Source: Arenicola marina
Taxonomy: Eukaryota > Annelida > Polychaeta > Arenicolidae
Direction: 5' to 3'
Assembly (NCBI GenBank): GCA_964019135.1
Contig: OZ025263.1
Span: 23,807,639-23,871,638, forward strand
DNA: 64,000 nucleotides
In this document: positions 33,201 to 44,581 of the stretch, piece after piece
Position numbering within the stretch: the stretch's first letter is position 1
How the letters are laid out: each line of letters opens with the position of its first letter
Translations under genes and position numbers: made by a program
Notes under the pieces: model-generated
Told to the model about the DNA's origin: nothing
Database searches by the model: none
What the model saw: the letters and a program-made list of their open reading frames with translations, nothing else

Positions 33201-36200
33201 TTGTTTCAGTCGTGGTTGGCGTTGTTGTGGCTGTTGTTGTTTCAGTCGTTGTTGGTGTTGTAGTGGCCGTTGTAGTTGCAGTCGTGGTTGGTGTTGTCGT
33301 AGCTGTTGTTGTTTCAGTCGTGGTTGGCGTTGTTGTGGCTGTTGTCGTTTCAGTCGTGGTTGGCGTTGTAGAGGCTGTTGTTGTTTCAGTCGTGGTTGGT
33401 GTTGTAGTTGCCGTTGTTGTTTCAGTCGTGATCGGTGTTGTAGTTACCGTTGTTGTTTCAGTCGTGGTTGGTGTTGTAGTGGCCGTTGTTGTTTCAGTCG
33501 TGGTTGGTGTTGTAGTGGCCGTTGTTGTTTCAGTCGTGGTCGGTGTTGTTGTCGCCGTTGTTGTTACAGTCGTGGTTGGTGTTGTTGTCGCCGTTGTTGT
33601 TTCAGACGTGGTCGGTGTTGTAGTTACCGTTGTTGTTTCAGTCGTAGTTGGTGTTGTTGTGGCTGTTGTTGTTTCAGTCGTAGTTGGTGTTGTTGTGTCT
33701 GTTGTTGTTTCAGTCGTGGTCGCCGTTGTCGTAGCCGTTGTTGTTTCAGTCGTGGTTGGTGTTGTAGTGGCCGTTGTTGTTTCAGTCGTGGTTGGTGTTG
33801 TAGTGGCCGTTGTTGTTTCAGTCGTGGTCGGTGTTGTTGTCGCCGTTGTTGTTACAGTCGTGGTTGGTGTTGTTGTCGCCGTTGTTGTTTCAGTCGTGGT
33901 CGGTGTTGTAGTTACCGTTGTTGTTTCTGTCGTGGTTGGTGTTGTAGTGGCCGTTGTAGTTGCAGTCGTGGTTGGTGTTGTTTTGGCTGTTGTCGTTTCA
34001 GTCGTGGTTGGTGTTGTTTTGGCTGTTGTTGTTTTAGTCGTGGTTGGTGTTGTTGTAGCTGTTGTTGTTTCAGTCGTGGTTGGTGTTGTTGTCGCCGTTG
34101 TAGTTTCAGTCGTGGTTGGCGTTGTTGTCGCCGTTGTTGTTTCAGTCGTGGTTGGTGTTGTTGTCGCCGTTGTTGTTTCAGTTGTGGTTGGTGTTGTTGT
34201 GGCGGTTGTACTTGCAGCCGTGGTTGGTGTTGTTGTAGCTGTTGTTGTTTCAGTCGTGGTTGGTGTTGTAGTGGCCGTTGTAGTTGCAGTCGTGGTTGGT
34301 GTTGTTGTGGCTGTTGTCGTTTCAGTCGTGGTTGGTGTTGTTGTGGCTGTTGTTGTTTCAGTCGTGGTTGGTGTTGTTGTCGCCGTTGTTGTTTCAGTCG
34401 TGTTTGGTGCTGTTGTCGCCGTAGTAGTTGCAGTCGTGGCTGGTGTTGTCGTAGCTGTTGTTGTTTCAGTCGTGGTTGGTGTTGTTGTGGCTGTTGTTGT
34501 TTCGGTCGTAGTTGGTGTTGTTGTGTCTGTTGTTGTTTCAGTCGAGGTCGCCGTGGTCGTAGCCGTTGTTGTCTCAGTCGTGGTTGGTGTTGTTGTCGCC
34601 GTTGTTTTTACAGTCGTGGTTGGTGTTGTTGTCGCCGTTGTTGTTACAGTCGTGGTTGGTGTTGTTGTGGCTGTTGTTGTTTCAGTCGTGGTTGGCGTTG
34701 TTGCCGTTGTTGTTGCAGTCGTGGTTGGCGTTGTTGTCGCCGTTGTAGTTTCAGTCGGGGTTAGTGTAGTTGTTGCTGTTGTCCCTGTGGTGGATTGACT
34801 CGTTGACCTAGTTGTCGTTTCCGTAGATGTTGGTCCAGTCAATGTCGTGAATGTTTCAGTGGTTAAACTGACGGTGGAATCGGTTATTGTCGTTTGAGTT
34901 GTTGACGTTTCTGGGTTGGTTGTGGTTTGCTTTGTTGTAAGGGTTGTAGTTTCGGTCGGCGTGGGAGTTGTTGTGATTTCTGTTGAGGTAGCACTTGTAG
35001 TTTTACTCGTTGTTGGAGTGGTTGTGGCTATTGTAGATTCTGTTGTGGCTGGTGTTGTTGTGGCTGTTGTTTCAGTCGTGGTTGGTGTTGTTGTCGCCGT
35101 TGTAGTTTCAGTTGTGGTTGGTGTTGTTGTGGCTGTTGTTGTTTCCGTCGCGGTTGGTGTTGTTGTCGCCGTTGTAGTTTCAGTCGTGGTTGGTGTCGTT
35201 GTGGCCGTTGTAGTTTCAGTCGTGGTTGGTGTTGTTGACGCCGTTGTAGTTTCAGTCGTGGTTGGTGTTGTTGTGGCTGTTGTTGTTTCAGTCTTGGTTG
35301 GAGTTGTTGTGGCTGTTGTTGTTTCCGTCGTGGTTGCGGTTGTTGTCGCCGTTGAAGTTTCAGTCGTGGTTGGTGTTGTTGTCGCCGTAGTAGTTGCAGT
35401 CGTGGTTGGTGTTGTCGTAGCTGTTGTTGTTTCAGTCGTGGTTGGCGTTGTTGTGGCTGTTGTTGTTTCAGTCGTTGTTGGTGTTGTAGTGGCCGTTGTA
35501 GTTGCAGTCGTGGTTGGTGTTGTCGTAGCTGTTGTTGTTTCAGTCGTGGTTGGCGTTGTTGTGGCTGTTGTCGTTTCAGTCGTGGTTGGCGTTGTAGAGG
35601 CCGTTGTTGTTTCAGTCGTGGTTGGTGTGGTAGTTGCCGTTGTTGTTTCAGTCGTGGTCGGTGTTGTAATTACTGTTGTTGTTTCAGTCGTGGTTGGTGT
35701 TGTAGTGGCCGTTGTTGTTTCAGTCGTGGTTGGTGTTGTAGTGGCCGTTGTTGTTTCAGTCGTGGTCGGTGTTGTTGTCGCCGTTGTTGTTACAGTCGTG
35801 GTTGGTGTTGTTGTCGCCGTTGTTGTTTCAGTCGTGGTCGGTGTTGTATTTACCGTTGTTGTTTCAGTCGTGGTTGGTGTTGTAGTGGCCGTTGTTGTTT
35901 CAGTCGTGGTTGGTGTTGTTGTCGCCGTTGTTGTTTCAGTTGTGGTTGGTGTTGTTGTGGCTGTTGTTGTTTCAGTCGTAGTTGGTGTTGTTGTGTCTGT
36001 TGTTGTTTCAGTCGTGGTCGCCGTTGTCGTAGCCGTTGTTGTTTCAGTCGTGGTCGGTGTTGTAGTTACCGTTGTTGTTTCAGTCGTGGTTGGTGTTGTA
36101 GTGGCCGTTGTTGTTTCAGTCGTGGTTGGTGTTGTTATCGCCGTTGTTGTTTCAGTTGTGGTTGGTGTTGTTGTGGCTGTTGTTGTTTCAGTCGTGGTTG

Positions 36201-39200
36201 GTGTTGTTGTGTCTGTTGTTGTTTCAGTCGTGGTCGCCGTTGTCGTAGCCGTTGTTGTTTCAGTCGTGGTCGGTGTTGTAGTTACCGTTGTTGTTTCAGT
36301 CGTGGTCGGTGTTGTTGTCGCCGTTGTTGTTTCAGTCGTGGTCGGTGTTGTTGTCCCCGTTGTTGTTACAGTCGTGGTTGGTGTTGTAGTGGCCGTTGTT
36401 GTTTCAGTCGTGGTCGGTGTTGTTGTCCCCGTTGTTGTTACAGTCGTGGTTGGTGTTGTTGTCGCCGTTGTTGTTTCAGTCGTGGTTGGTGTTGTAGTGG
36501 CCGTTGTTGTTTCAGTCGTGGTCGGTGTTGTTGTCCCCGTTGTTGTTTCAGTCGTGGTTGGGGTTGTTGTGGCTGTTGTTGTTTCAGTCGTGGTTGGCGT
36601 TGTTGTGGCTGTTGTCGTTTCAGTCGTGGTTGGCGTTGTAGAGGCCGTTGTTGTTTCAGTCGTGGTTGGTGTTGTAGTTGCCGTTGTTGTTTCAGTCGTG
36701 GTCGGTGTTGTAGTTACCGTTGTTGTTTCAGTCGTGGTTGGTGTTGTAGTGGCCGTTGTTGTTTCAGTCGTGGTTGGTGTTGTAGTGGCCGTTGTTGTTT
36801 CAGTCGTGGTCGGTGTTGTTGTCGCCGTTGTTGTTACAGTCGTGGTTGGTGTTGTTGTCGCCGTTGTTGTTTCAGTCGTGGTCGGTGTTGTAGTTACCGT
36901 TGTTGTTTCAGTCGTGGTCGGTGTTGTAGTGGCCGTTGTTGTTTCAGTCGTGGTTGGTGTTGTTGTCGCCGTTGTTGTTTCAGTCGTGGTTGGTGTTGTT
37001 GTGGCTGTTGTTGTTTCAGTCGTAGTTGGTGTTGTTGTGTCTGTTGTTGTTTCAGTCGTGGTCGCCGTTGTCGTAGCCGTTGTTGTTTCAGTCGTGGTCG
37101 GTGTTGTAGTTACCGTTGTTGTTTCAGTCGTGGTTGGTGTTGTAGTGGCCGTTGTTGTTTCAGTCGTGGTTGGTGTTGTAGTGGCCGTTGTTGTTTCAGT
37201 CGTGGTCGGTGTTGTTGTCGCCGTTGTTGTTACAGTCGTGGTTGGTGTTGTTGTCGCCGTTGTTGTTTCAGTCGTGGTTGGTGTTGTTGTGGCTGTTGTT
37301 GTTTCAGTCGTAGTTGGTGTAGTTGTGTCTGTTGTTGTTTCAGTCGTGGTCGCCGTTGTCGTAGCCGTTGTTGTTTCAGTCGTGGTTGGTGTTGTAGTGG
37401 CCGTTGTTGTTTCAGTCGTGGTTGGTGTTGTAGTGGCCGTTGTTGTTTCAGTCGTGGTCGGTGTTGTTGTCCCCGTTGTTGTTACAGTCGTGGTTGGTGT
37501 TGTAGTGGCCGTTGTTGTTTCAGTCGTGGTCGGTGTTGTTGTCCCCGTTGTTGTTACCGTCGTGGTTGGTGTTGTTGTCGCCGTTGTTGTTTCAGTCGTG
37601 GTTGGTGTTGTTGTGGCTGTTGTTGTTTCGGTCGTAGTTGGTGTTGTTGTGTCTGTTGTTGTTTCAGTCGTGGTTGGCGTTGTTGTGGCTGTTGTTGTTT
37701 CAGTCGTGGTTGGCGTTGTAGTGGCCGTTGTAGTTGCAGTCGTGGTTGGTGTTGTCGTAGCTGTTGTTGTTTCAGTCCTGGTTGGCGTTGTTGTGGCTGT
37801 TGTCCTTTCAGTCGTGGTTGGCGTTGTAGAGGCCGTTGTTGTTTCAGTCTTGGTTGGTGTTGTAGTTGCCGTTGTTGTTACAGTCGCGGTTGGTGTTGTT
37901 GTGGCCGTTGTTGTTTCAGTCGTGGTTGGTGTTGTTGCGTCTGTTGTTGTTTCAGTCGTGGTTGGCGTTGTTGTCGCCGTTGTAGTTTCAGTCGGGGTTG
38001 GCGTAGTTGTTGCTGTTGTCCTTGTGGTGGATTGACTCGTTGACCTAGTTGTCGTTTCCGTAGATGTTGGTCCAGTCAATGTCGTGAATGTTTCAGTGGT
38101 TAAACTGACGGTGGAATCGGTTATTGTCGTTTGAGTTGTTGACGTTTCTGGGTTGGTTGTGGTTTGCTTTGTTGTAAGGGTTGTAGTTTCGGTCGGCGTG
38201 GGAGTTGTTGTGATTTCTGTTGAGGTAGCACTTGTAGTTTTACTCGTTGTTGGAGTGGTTGTGGCTATTGTAGATTCTGTTGTGGCTGGTGTTGTTGTGG
38301 CTGTTGTTTCAGTCGTGGTTGGTGTTGTTGTCGCCGTTGTAGTTTCAGTTGTGGTTGGTGTTGTTGTGGCTGTTGTTGTTTCCGTCGCGGTTGGTGTTGT
38401 TGTCGCCGTTGTAGTTTCAGTCGTGGTTGGTGTCGTTGTGGCCGTTGTAGTTTCAGTCGTGGTTGGTGTTGTTGACGCCGTTGTAGTTTCAGTCGTGGTT
38501 GGTGTTGTTGTGGCTGTTGTTGTTTCAGTCTTGGTTGGAGTTGTTGTGGCTGTTGTTGTTTCCGTCGTGGTTGCGGTTGTTGTCGCCGTTGAAGTTTCAG
38601 TCGTGGTTGGTGTTGTTGTCGCCGTAGTAGTTGCAGTCGTGGTTGGTGTTGTCGTAGCTGTTGTTGTTTCAGTCGTGGTTGGCGTTGTTGTGGCTGTTGT
38701 TGTTTCAGTCGTTGTTGGTGTTGTAGTGGCCGTTGTAGTTGCAGTCGTGGTTGGTGTTGTCGTAGCTGTTGTTGTTTCAGTCGTGGTTGGCGTTGTTGTG
38801 GCTGTTGTCGTTTCAGTCGTGGTTGGCGTTGTAGAGGCCGTTGTTGTTTCAGTCGTGGTTGGTGTGGTAGTTGCCGTTGTTGTTTCAGTCGTGGTCGGTG
38901 TTGTAATTACTGTTGTTGTTTCAGTCGTGGTTGGTGTTGTAGTGGCCGTTGTTGTTTCAGTCGTGGTTGGTGTTGTAGTGGCCGTTGTTGTTTCAGTCGT
39001 GGTCGGTGTTGTTGTCGCCGTTGTTGTTACAGTCGTGGTTGGTGTTGTTGTCGCCGTTGTTGTTTCAGTCGTGGTCGGTGTTGTAGTTACCGTTGTTGTT
39101 TCAGTCGTGGTTGGTGTTGTAGTGGCCGTTGTTGTTTCAGTCGTGGTTGGTGTTGTTGTCGCCGTTGTTGTTTCAGTTGTGGTTGGTGTTGTTGTGGCTG

Positions 39201-42107
39201 TTGTTGTTTCAGTCGTAGTTGGTGTTGTTGTGTCTGTTGTTGTTTCAGTCGTGGTCGCCGTTGTCGTAGCCGTTGTTGTTTCAGTCGTGGTCGGTGTTGT
39301 AGTTACCGTTGTTGTTTCAGTCGTGGTTGGTGTTGTAGTGGCCGTTGTTGTTTCAGTCGTGGTTGGTGTTGTTATCGCCGTTGTTGTTTCAGTTGTGGTT
39401 GGTGTTGTTGTGGCTGTTGTTGTTTCAGTCGTAGTTGGTGTTGTTGTGTCTGTTGTTGTTTCAGTCGTGGTCGCCGTTGTCGTAGCCGTTGTTGTTTCAG
39501 TCGTGGTCGGTGTTGTAGTTACCGTTGTTGTTTCAGTCGTGGTCGGTGTTGTTGTCGCCGTTGTTGTTTCAGTCGTGGTCGGTGTTGTTGTCCCCGTTGT
39601 TGTTACAGTCGTGGTTGGTGTTGTAGTGGCCGTTGTTGTTTCAGTCGTGGTCGGTGTTGTTGTCCCCGTTGTTGTTACAGTCGTGGTTGGTGTTGTTGTC
39701 GCCGTTGTTGTTTCAGTCGTGGTTGGTGTTGTAGTGGCCGTTGTTGTTTCAGTCGTGGTCGGTGTTGTTGTCCCCGTTGTTGTTTCAGTCGTGGTTGGTG
39801 TTGTTGTGGCTGTTGTTGTTTCAGTCGTGGTTGGCGTTGTTGTGGCTGTTGTCGTTTCAGTCGTGGTTGGCGTTGTAGAGGCCGTTGTTGTTTCAGTCGT
39901 GGTTGGTGTTGTAGTTGCCGTTGTTGTTTCAGTCGTGGTCGGTGTTGTAGTTACCGTTGTTGTTTCAGTCGTGGTTGGTGTTGTAGTGGCCGTTGTTGTT
40001 TCAGTCGTGGTTGGTGTTGTAGTGGCCGTTGTTGTTTCAGTCGTGGTCGGTGTTGTTGTCGCCGTTGTTGTTACAGTCGTGGTTGGTGTTGTTGTCGCCG
40101 TTGTTGTTTCAGTCGTGGTCGGTGTTGTAGTTACCGTTGTTGTTTCAGTCGTGGTTGGTGTTGTAGTGGCCGTTGTTGTTTCAGTCGTGGTTGGTGTTGT
40201 TGTCGCCGTTGTTGTTTCAGTCGTGGTTGGTGTTGTTGTGGCTGTTGTTGTTTCAGTCGTAGTTGGTGTTGTTGTGTCTGTTGTTGTTTCAGTCGTGGTC
40301 GCCGTTGTCGTAGCCGTTGTTGTTTCAGTCGTGGTCGGTGTTGTAGTTACCGTTGTTGTTTCAGTCGTGGTTGGTGTTGTAGTGGCCGTTGTTGTTTCAG
40401 TCGTGGTTGGTGTTGTAGTGGCCGTTGTTGTTTCAGTCGTGGTCGGTGTTGTTGTCGCCGTTGTTGTTACAGTCGTGGTTGGTGTTGTTGTCGCCGTTGT
40501 TGTTTCAGTCGTGGTTGGTGTTGTTGTGGCTGTTGTTGTTTCAGTCGTAGTTGGTGTAGTTGTGTCTGTTGTTGTTTCAGTCGTGGTCGCCGTTGTCGTA
40601 GCCGTTGTTGTTTCAGTCGTGGTTGGTGTTGTAGTGGCCGTTGTTGTTTCAGTCGTGGTTGGTGTTGTAGTGGCCGTTGTTGTTTCAGTCGTGGTCGGTG
40701 TTGTTGTCCCCGTTGTTGTTACAGTCGTGGTTGGTGTTGTAGTGGCCGTTGTTGTTTTAGTCGTGGTCGGTGTTGTTGTCCCCGTTGTTGTTACCGTCGT
40801 GGTCGGTGTTGTTGTCCCCGTTGTTGTTACCGTCGTGGTTGGTGTTGTTGTCGCCGTTGTTGTTTCAGTCGTGGTTGGTGTTGTCGTAGCTGTTGTTGTT
40901 TCAGTCCTGGTTGGCGTTGTTGTGGCTGTTGTCGTTTCAGTCGTGGTTGGCGTTGTAGAGGCCGTTGTTGTTTCAGTCTTGGTTGGTGTTGTAGTTGCCG
41001 TTGTTGTTACAGTCGCGGTTGGTGTTGTTGTGGCCGTTGTTGTTTCAGTCGTGGTTGGTGTTGTTGCGTCTGTTGTTGTTTCAGTCGTGGTTGGCGTTGT
41101 TGTCGCCGTTGTAGTTTCAGTCGGGGTTGGCGTAGTTGTTGCTGTTGTCCCTGTGGTGGATTGACTCGTTGACCTAGTTGTCGTTTCCGTAGATGTTGGT
41201 CCAGTCACTGTCGTGAATGTTTCAGTAGTTAAACTAACGGTTGAATCGGTTATTGTCGTTTGAGTTGTTGACGTTTCTGGGCTTGTTGTGGATTGCTTTG
41301 TTGTGAGGGTTGTAGTTTCGGTCGGCGTCGGAGTTGTTGTGATTTCTGTTGAGGTAGCACTTGTAGTTTTACTCGTCGTTGGAGTTGTTGCGGCTGTTGT
41401 AGTTTCTGTTGTGGTTGGTGTTGTCGTGACTGTGGTTGTGTCTGTTGTGGTTGGTGTTGTTGTGGCTGTTGTTTCAGTCGTGGTTGGTGTTGTTGTCGCC
41501 GTTGTAGTTTCAGTCGTGCTAGGTGTTGTTGTGGCCGTTGTAGTTTCAGTCGTGGTTGGTGTTGTTGTCGCCGTTGTAGTTTCAGTCGTGGTTGGTGTTG
41601 TTGTGGCTATTGTTGTTTCCGTCGTGGTTGGAGTTGTTGTGGCTGTTGTCGTTTCAGTCGTGGTTGGTGTTGTTGTGGCTGTTGTTGTTTCAGTCGTGGT
41701 TGGAGTTGTTGTGGCTGTTGTCGTTTCAGTCGTGGTTGGTGTTGTCGTAGCTGTTGTCGTTTCAGTCGTGGTTGGTGTTGTTGTGGCTGTTGTTGTTTCA
41801 GTCGTGGTTGGCGTTGTAGTGGCCGTTGTTGTTGCAGTAGTGGTCGCCGTGGTTGTTTCAGTTGTGGTTGGTGTTGACGTGACTGTTGTTGTGTCTGTTG
41901 TGGTTGGTGTTGTCGTGACTGTGGTTGTGTCTGTTGTAGTTGGTGTTGTCGTGACTGTTGTTGTGTCTGTCGTAGTTGGTGTTGTCGTCACTGTGGTGGT
42001 TTCTGTGCTAGTTTGCGTTGTTGTCTTCTCGGTTGTTGATCCACTTGTCGTCGGTCCTGTGGTGGTAGCGGAGCTAGATACACTGGTGGTTTGCGTGGTT
42101 GTTGGAC
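6288..42107 (-). CDS. Giant 35.8-kb mucin exon, Thr-rich PTS domain of about 11,940 codons
   Basis: A single exon, open from end to end, encodes a tandem array whose commonest unit is TTTPTTTETTTA (nine of twelve residues Thr). The Glu is sometimes Val or Ala, and the last residue is sometimes Val, Asp, Gly or Ser. It starts after an acceptor (CCGTTTCAG ending at 42108); an in-frame TGA at 42121-42123 and the lack of an early Met show it is not a first exon. Residues just after the start are less regular (SPTTTQTTSVSSSATTTG). From 42 to about 9.4 kb it is Ala-type with nine spacer modules. From 9.4 to 6.6 kb it becomes Gln-type with a second spacer type, then four 26-residue repeats. I place the 3' end at donor CAG|GTAATAC (6287), because this phase-1 end fits the next exon (G+CT = Ala). 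A second donor, GTATGTG at 6237 (phase 0), would add 50 bp; without splicing the frame stops at 6220. The role is inferred as an extended O-glycosylated extracellular mucin domain. Confidence 0.85.
6290..6610 (-). repeat. Four copies of a 78-bp (26-residue) repeat at the 3' end of the giant exon
   Basis: Translated landmarks are STLTSTPAVTTSGT followed by LSTETTTGTTE. The plus-strand landmark GTCACAGCTGGGGTAGACGT (with small variations) recurs every 78 bp. It is more complex and more diverged than the 12-residue units, and its LSTETTTG end supplies the phase-1 donor at 6287. Confidence 0.8.
6915..8885 (-). repeat. Three type-II spacer modules in the Gln-type 3' part of the giant exon
   Basis: Related modules at about 6915-7150, 7810-8045 and 8650-8885 read TTVLTTTLTTPSDT, then TTAGSTTSATEPFTTVTG, then PTSTESATAQSTTAS. 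The same module occurs once per unit in the upstream array (about 46530-46765, 50465-50695, 54550-54785, 58485-58715 and 62570-62805). Types I and II share the core FTT.TGPTSTE, so they are diverged copies of one module. Confidence 0.85.
9743..41375 (-). repeat. Nine type-I spacer modules inside the giant exon
   Basis: A ~220-bp (about 73-residue) non-repeat module interrupts the 36-bp array nine times: 9743-9962, 10391-10610, 12761-12980, 14298-14517, 16878-17097, 22808-23027, 34790-35009, 38027-38246 and 41156-41375. Its translated landmarks in order are TSATSTEITTTPTPTETTTL, then TTNPETSTTQTTITDSTVSL, then FTT(L/V)TGPTSTETTTRSTSQ. Spacings between copies are all multiples of three (648, 2370, 1536, 2580, 5931, 11982, 3237 and 3129 bp), as expected for a coding array growing by unequal exchange. 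Confidence 0.9.
17003..41282 (-). repeat. Nested segmental duplications inside the giant exon
   Basis: Rare variant marks recur at fixed offsets. Between about 18.3 and 21.4 kb the offset is 1,512 bp (for example GGTGTTCTAG at 18611 and 20123). Between about 23.7 and 31.6 kb it is 3,852 bp, itself split as 2,592 + 1,260 (GGTCTTGTAG-type mark at 24361, 26953, 28213 and 30805). The 2,592 offset extends to about 32.2 kb. From 34916 to 41282 it is 3,237 bp, with 108 bp less in the second copy. 1,512, 2,592, 1,260, 3,852 and 108 are all multiples of 36. Confidence 0.85.
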
Positions 42108-44581
42108 CTGAAACGGAACTTCATCTGAATACTGTGCCCCGTGGACGTGAGGTTAGCGTGAGGCTTTATATACACCGCTACCCTACCAGTCGACCTCCAC
42201 CGCGTGTTATGTATGTACAGACAACACCCCAAGCACGGTGTTATGGCACACGTACACGGCGACGGAAGATGACAAGACATCACGTGACCGTGTTATGGCA
42301 CACATACACGGCGATTACAAGACATCACGTGACCGTGTTATGGCACACATACACGGCGATTACAAGACATCACGTGACCGTGTTATGGCACACATACACG
42401 GCGATTACAAGACATCACGTGGCCGTGTTATGGCACACATACACGACGATTACAAGACATCACGTGACTGTGTTATAGCACACGTACACGGCGACGGAAG
42501 ATTACAAGACATCACGTGACCGTGTTATGGCACACATACACGACGATTACAAGACATCACGTGACTGTGTTATAGCACACGTACACGGCGACGGAAGATT
42601 ACAAGACATCACGTGACTGTGTTATAGCACACGTACACGGCGACGGAAGATTACAAGACATCACGTGACTGTGTTATAGCACACGTACACGGCGACGGAA
42701 GATTACAACACATCACGTGACTGTGTTATAGCACACGTACACGGCGACGAGGGATTACAAGACACCACGTGACAACGTGTCGGATTAAGTGAGAGAGAAG
42801 TGAACTACTGAACATTAATTCCATTCAGATTCTAGGGAGAGGATATAGCACGAGCGCCTAACTGTAGTGTATCGTGTCGTTATCGTGGCAAACTGGCTCT
42901 AGGCACCGAACTGGTGTTGGCTAGCTAGAATATATCTGCATCAGAGAACACGTGAGACGGGTGGCGCGCTAGGCTGGGGGTGGGACGAGGGTGAAGGGCA
43001 TTCAATACACGGTAAGTATTACAATAATTTCAGCATGCTACCGCCGGCGTAATCGCCAAGCCAGTGTCTCTGCGGACGGTGGCCGCAAGGCTGGCGATAT
43101 GTTGAATTTAATGGACTATAGGCATTATTCATACGGTCCACATAACATATCCAGTGCTACTTTACAACCCCATCCAGTGGAATATCATACATTCAAACTA
43201 AGGGTGTGTGGGGTGGAAGAGACAGTGGGGGGGGGGAGGTCTATGGTAGATGGATGGTTATCTATTATATCATATATGCTAAAGGATATATTTTTATGTA
43301 CTGACATATATAATCTATTCATGTGATGTATCTTGTATCTGTGATGTGACGTATGTTTTTCTACAAATAGTAGCCAATAACAGCACTGTCTCACTGCGAG
43401 GGATCTGTGTTGTCCTTAATCGTATTAAATACGCAATGAATGACGGCAAATCCTCGTGTTGTCTGTGTGTGTATTTAAAATGTGTGGCAGTAAAATATAT
43501 ACATATATATACACAAAAACACAGGTTTTCGCCATCATGGAAAACGACGCACATGTTCAAAGCGGCGAAATATTTCTGCGCTGGCTGTACCGAACGGTTA
43601 AGTGGAGAATAAAGTGCACGACGTGCACATAATGCTATGGATATTAACAGCATCAGAGTGCAGCAAAGAAAGGGGTGTCTATGTCATGGTACCAGAGGTC
43701 AGAGGTCAATGGCAGTACATAACACGTAAGGTCTACGATTGAGTTCTCCACAGGTCGGCTGTTATTGTCTATGGGTCAAGGGGTCCGGTATAGGTATCTA
43801 CAGTGAGTAGCCGTTCTTCCCGATCACGTGACTATGGTAAGACGGTAATTAATACATATTAATAAACATGTTAATAGATGATTCCTTATCACTGATCTAA
43901 TGATTATAGCTAGGTCAGTCATTACATGTACTACTGTCGCGCTACAAGCTACGCAAAGTCTACGTGAGTTATTTTCTGCAACAAGTCTGTGTCCCACAGG
44001 TCACAAGTATAAGTCACCGAACTCGCATAGCGCACACATATAATGGCAAGATCAAGCAGAACATGTTACTAAATACATACGTCTACATATACATATATAT
44101 ATAAATAATAAATATCACATAACATCGAGATGAGTAACATTTCTAATACTTTTACTTGCCGATGGAACCAATTTATGCCAATTTATGTTCAAGCACAAAA
44201 CCCCAAAGAGACCCAATAACATAAATAAACAAAAAACACCAATGCGAGGTAGGCGGCCAGATCTAATGTCAGTGCCTGTACACATTAACGCAACATTTCC
44301 TGACGATGGGCATCTAAGTACAACATTACAGACCACACCCCTCCCCCCCCCCTTCCCTCATTGAAATGAACGAAAAAATCAATAAATCAAAGCCCGCCAC
44401 GGGCTCAAGAGAAAAAAAAAGATGTTTTATTGGATATCGGTAAATAAAAAAGCAATACTTGTTCGTAAACAACACAGCACACATTAAGGTTACATCAATG
44501 ATAAGTCACAATATATTATGGCTCTATAAACAGGTCGGCATGGTTAATACAGCATCAAATGCAAGATATGATGTCACTTAC
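42108..44581 (-). other. Intron, 2.5 kb, between microexon and giant exon
   Basis: GTAAGT...TTTCAG. Holds the CACGTG minisatellite at 42236-42780, a G run at 43227-43236, AT repeats near 43496-43511 and 44088-44104, and a C run near 44340-44352. No other exon of fitting phase was found. Confidence 0.6.
42236..42780. repeat. 45/52-bp minisatellite with an E-box in every unit
   Basis: The unit is GTGTTATGGCACACATACAC followed by about 25 bp ending ATCACGTGACC. Some units carry a 7-bp insertion (CGGAAGA), making 52 bp. The palindrome CACGTG occurs 11 times, starting at 42281, 42326, 42371, 42416, 42461, 42513, 42558, 42610, 42662, 42714 and 42766, ten of them within TCACGTG. It lies in the intron just upstream of the giant exon. 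Confidence 0.9.

Noticed and set aside
42074-42283. Short minus-strand frame starting at an ATG overlapping the giant exon's start, with TATATAAAG about 40 bp upstream, as the gene's first exon
   Set aside because: The ATG frame differs from the mucin frame and stops within 16 residues of the ATG at 42124. The phase-matched microexon at 44582-44605 explains the exon start better. The TATA-like site is kept only as a weak possibility.
42236-42780. Regular direct repeats with 45/52-bp spacing resembling a CRISPR array
   Set aside because: There are no unique spacers: the whole unit repeats, and the context is eukaryotic intron.
42991-43012. Plus-strand GTAAGTATT donor, suggesting a divergent plus-strand gene
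   Set aside because: A single donor-like site with no convincing coding sequence, acceptor or partner exon nearby.
44115-44336. Minus-strand frame with a hydrophobic run (GVFCLFMLLGLFGVLCL), considered as a signal peptide or membrane exon
   Set aside because: No acceptor with a pyrimidine tract before it and no fitting phase to the flanking exons.
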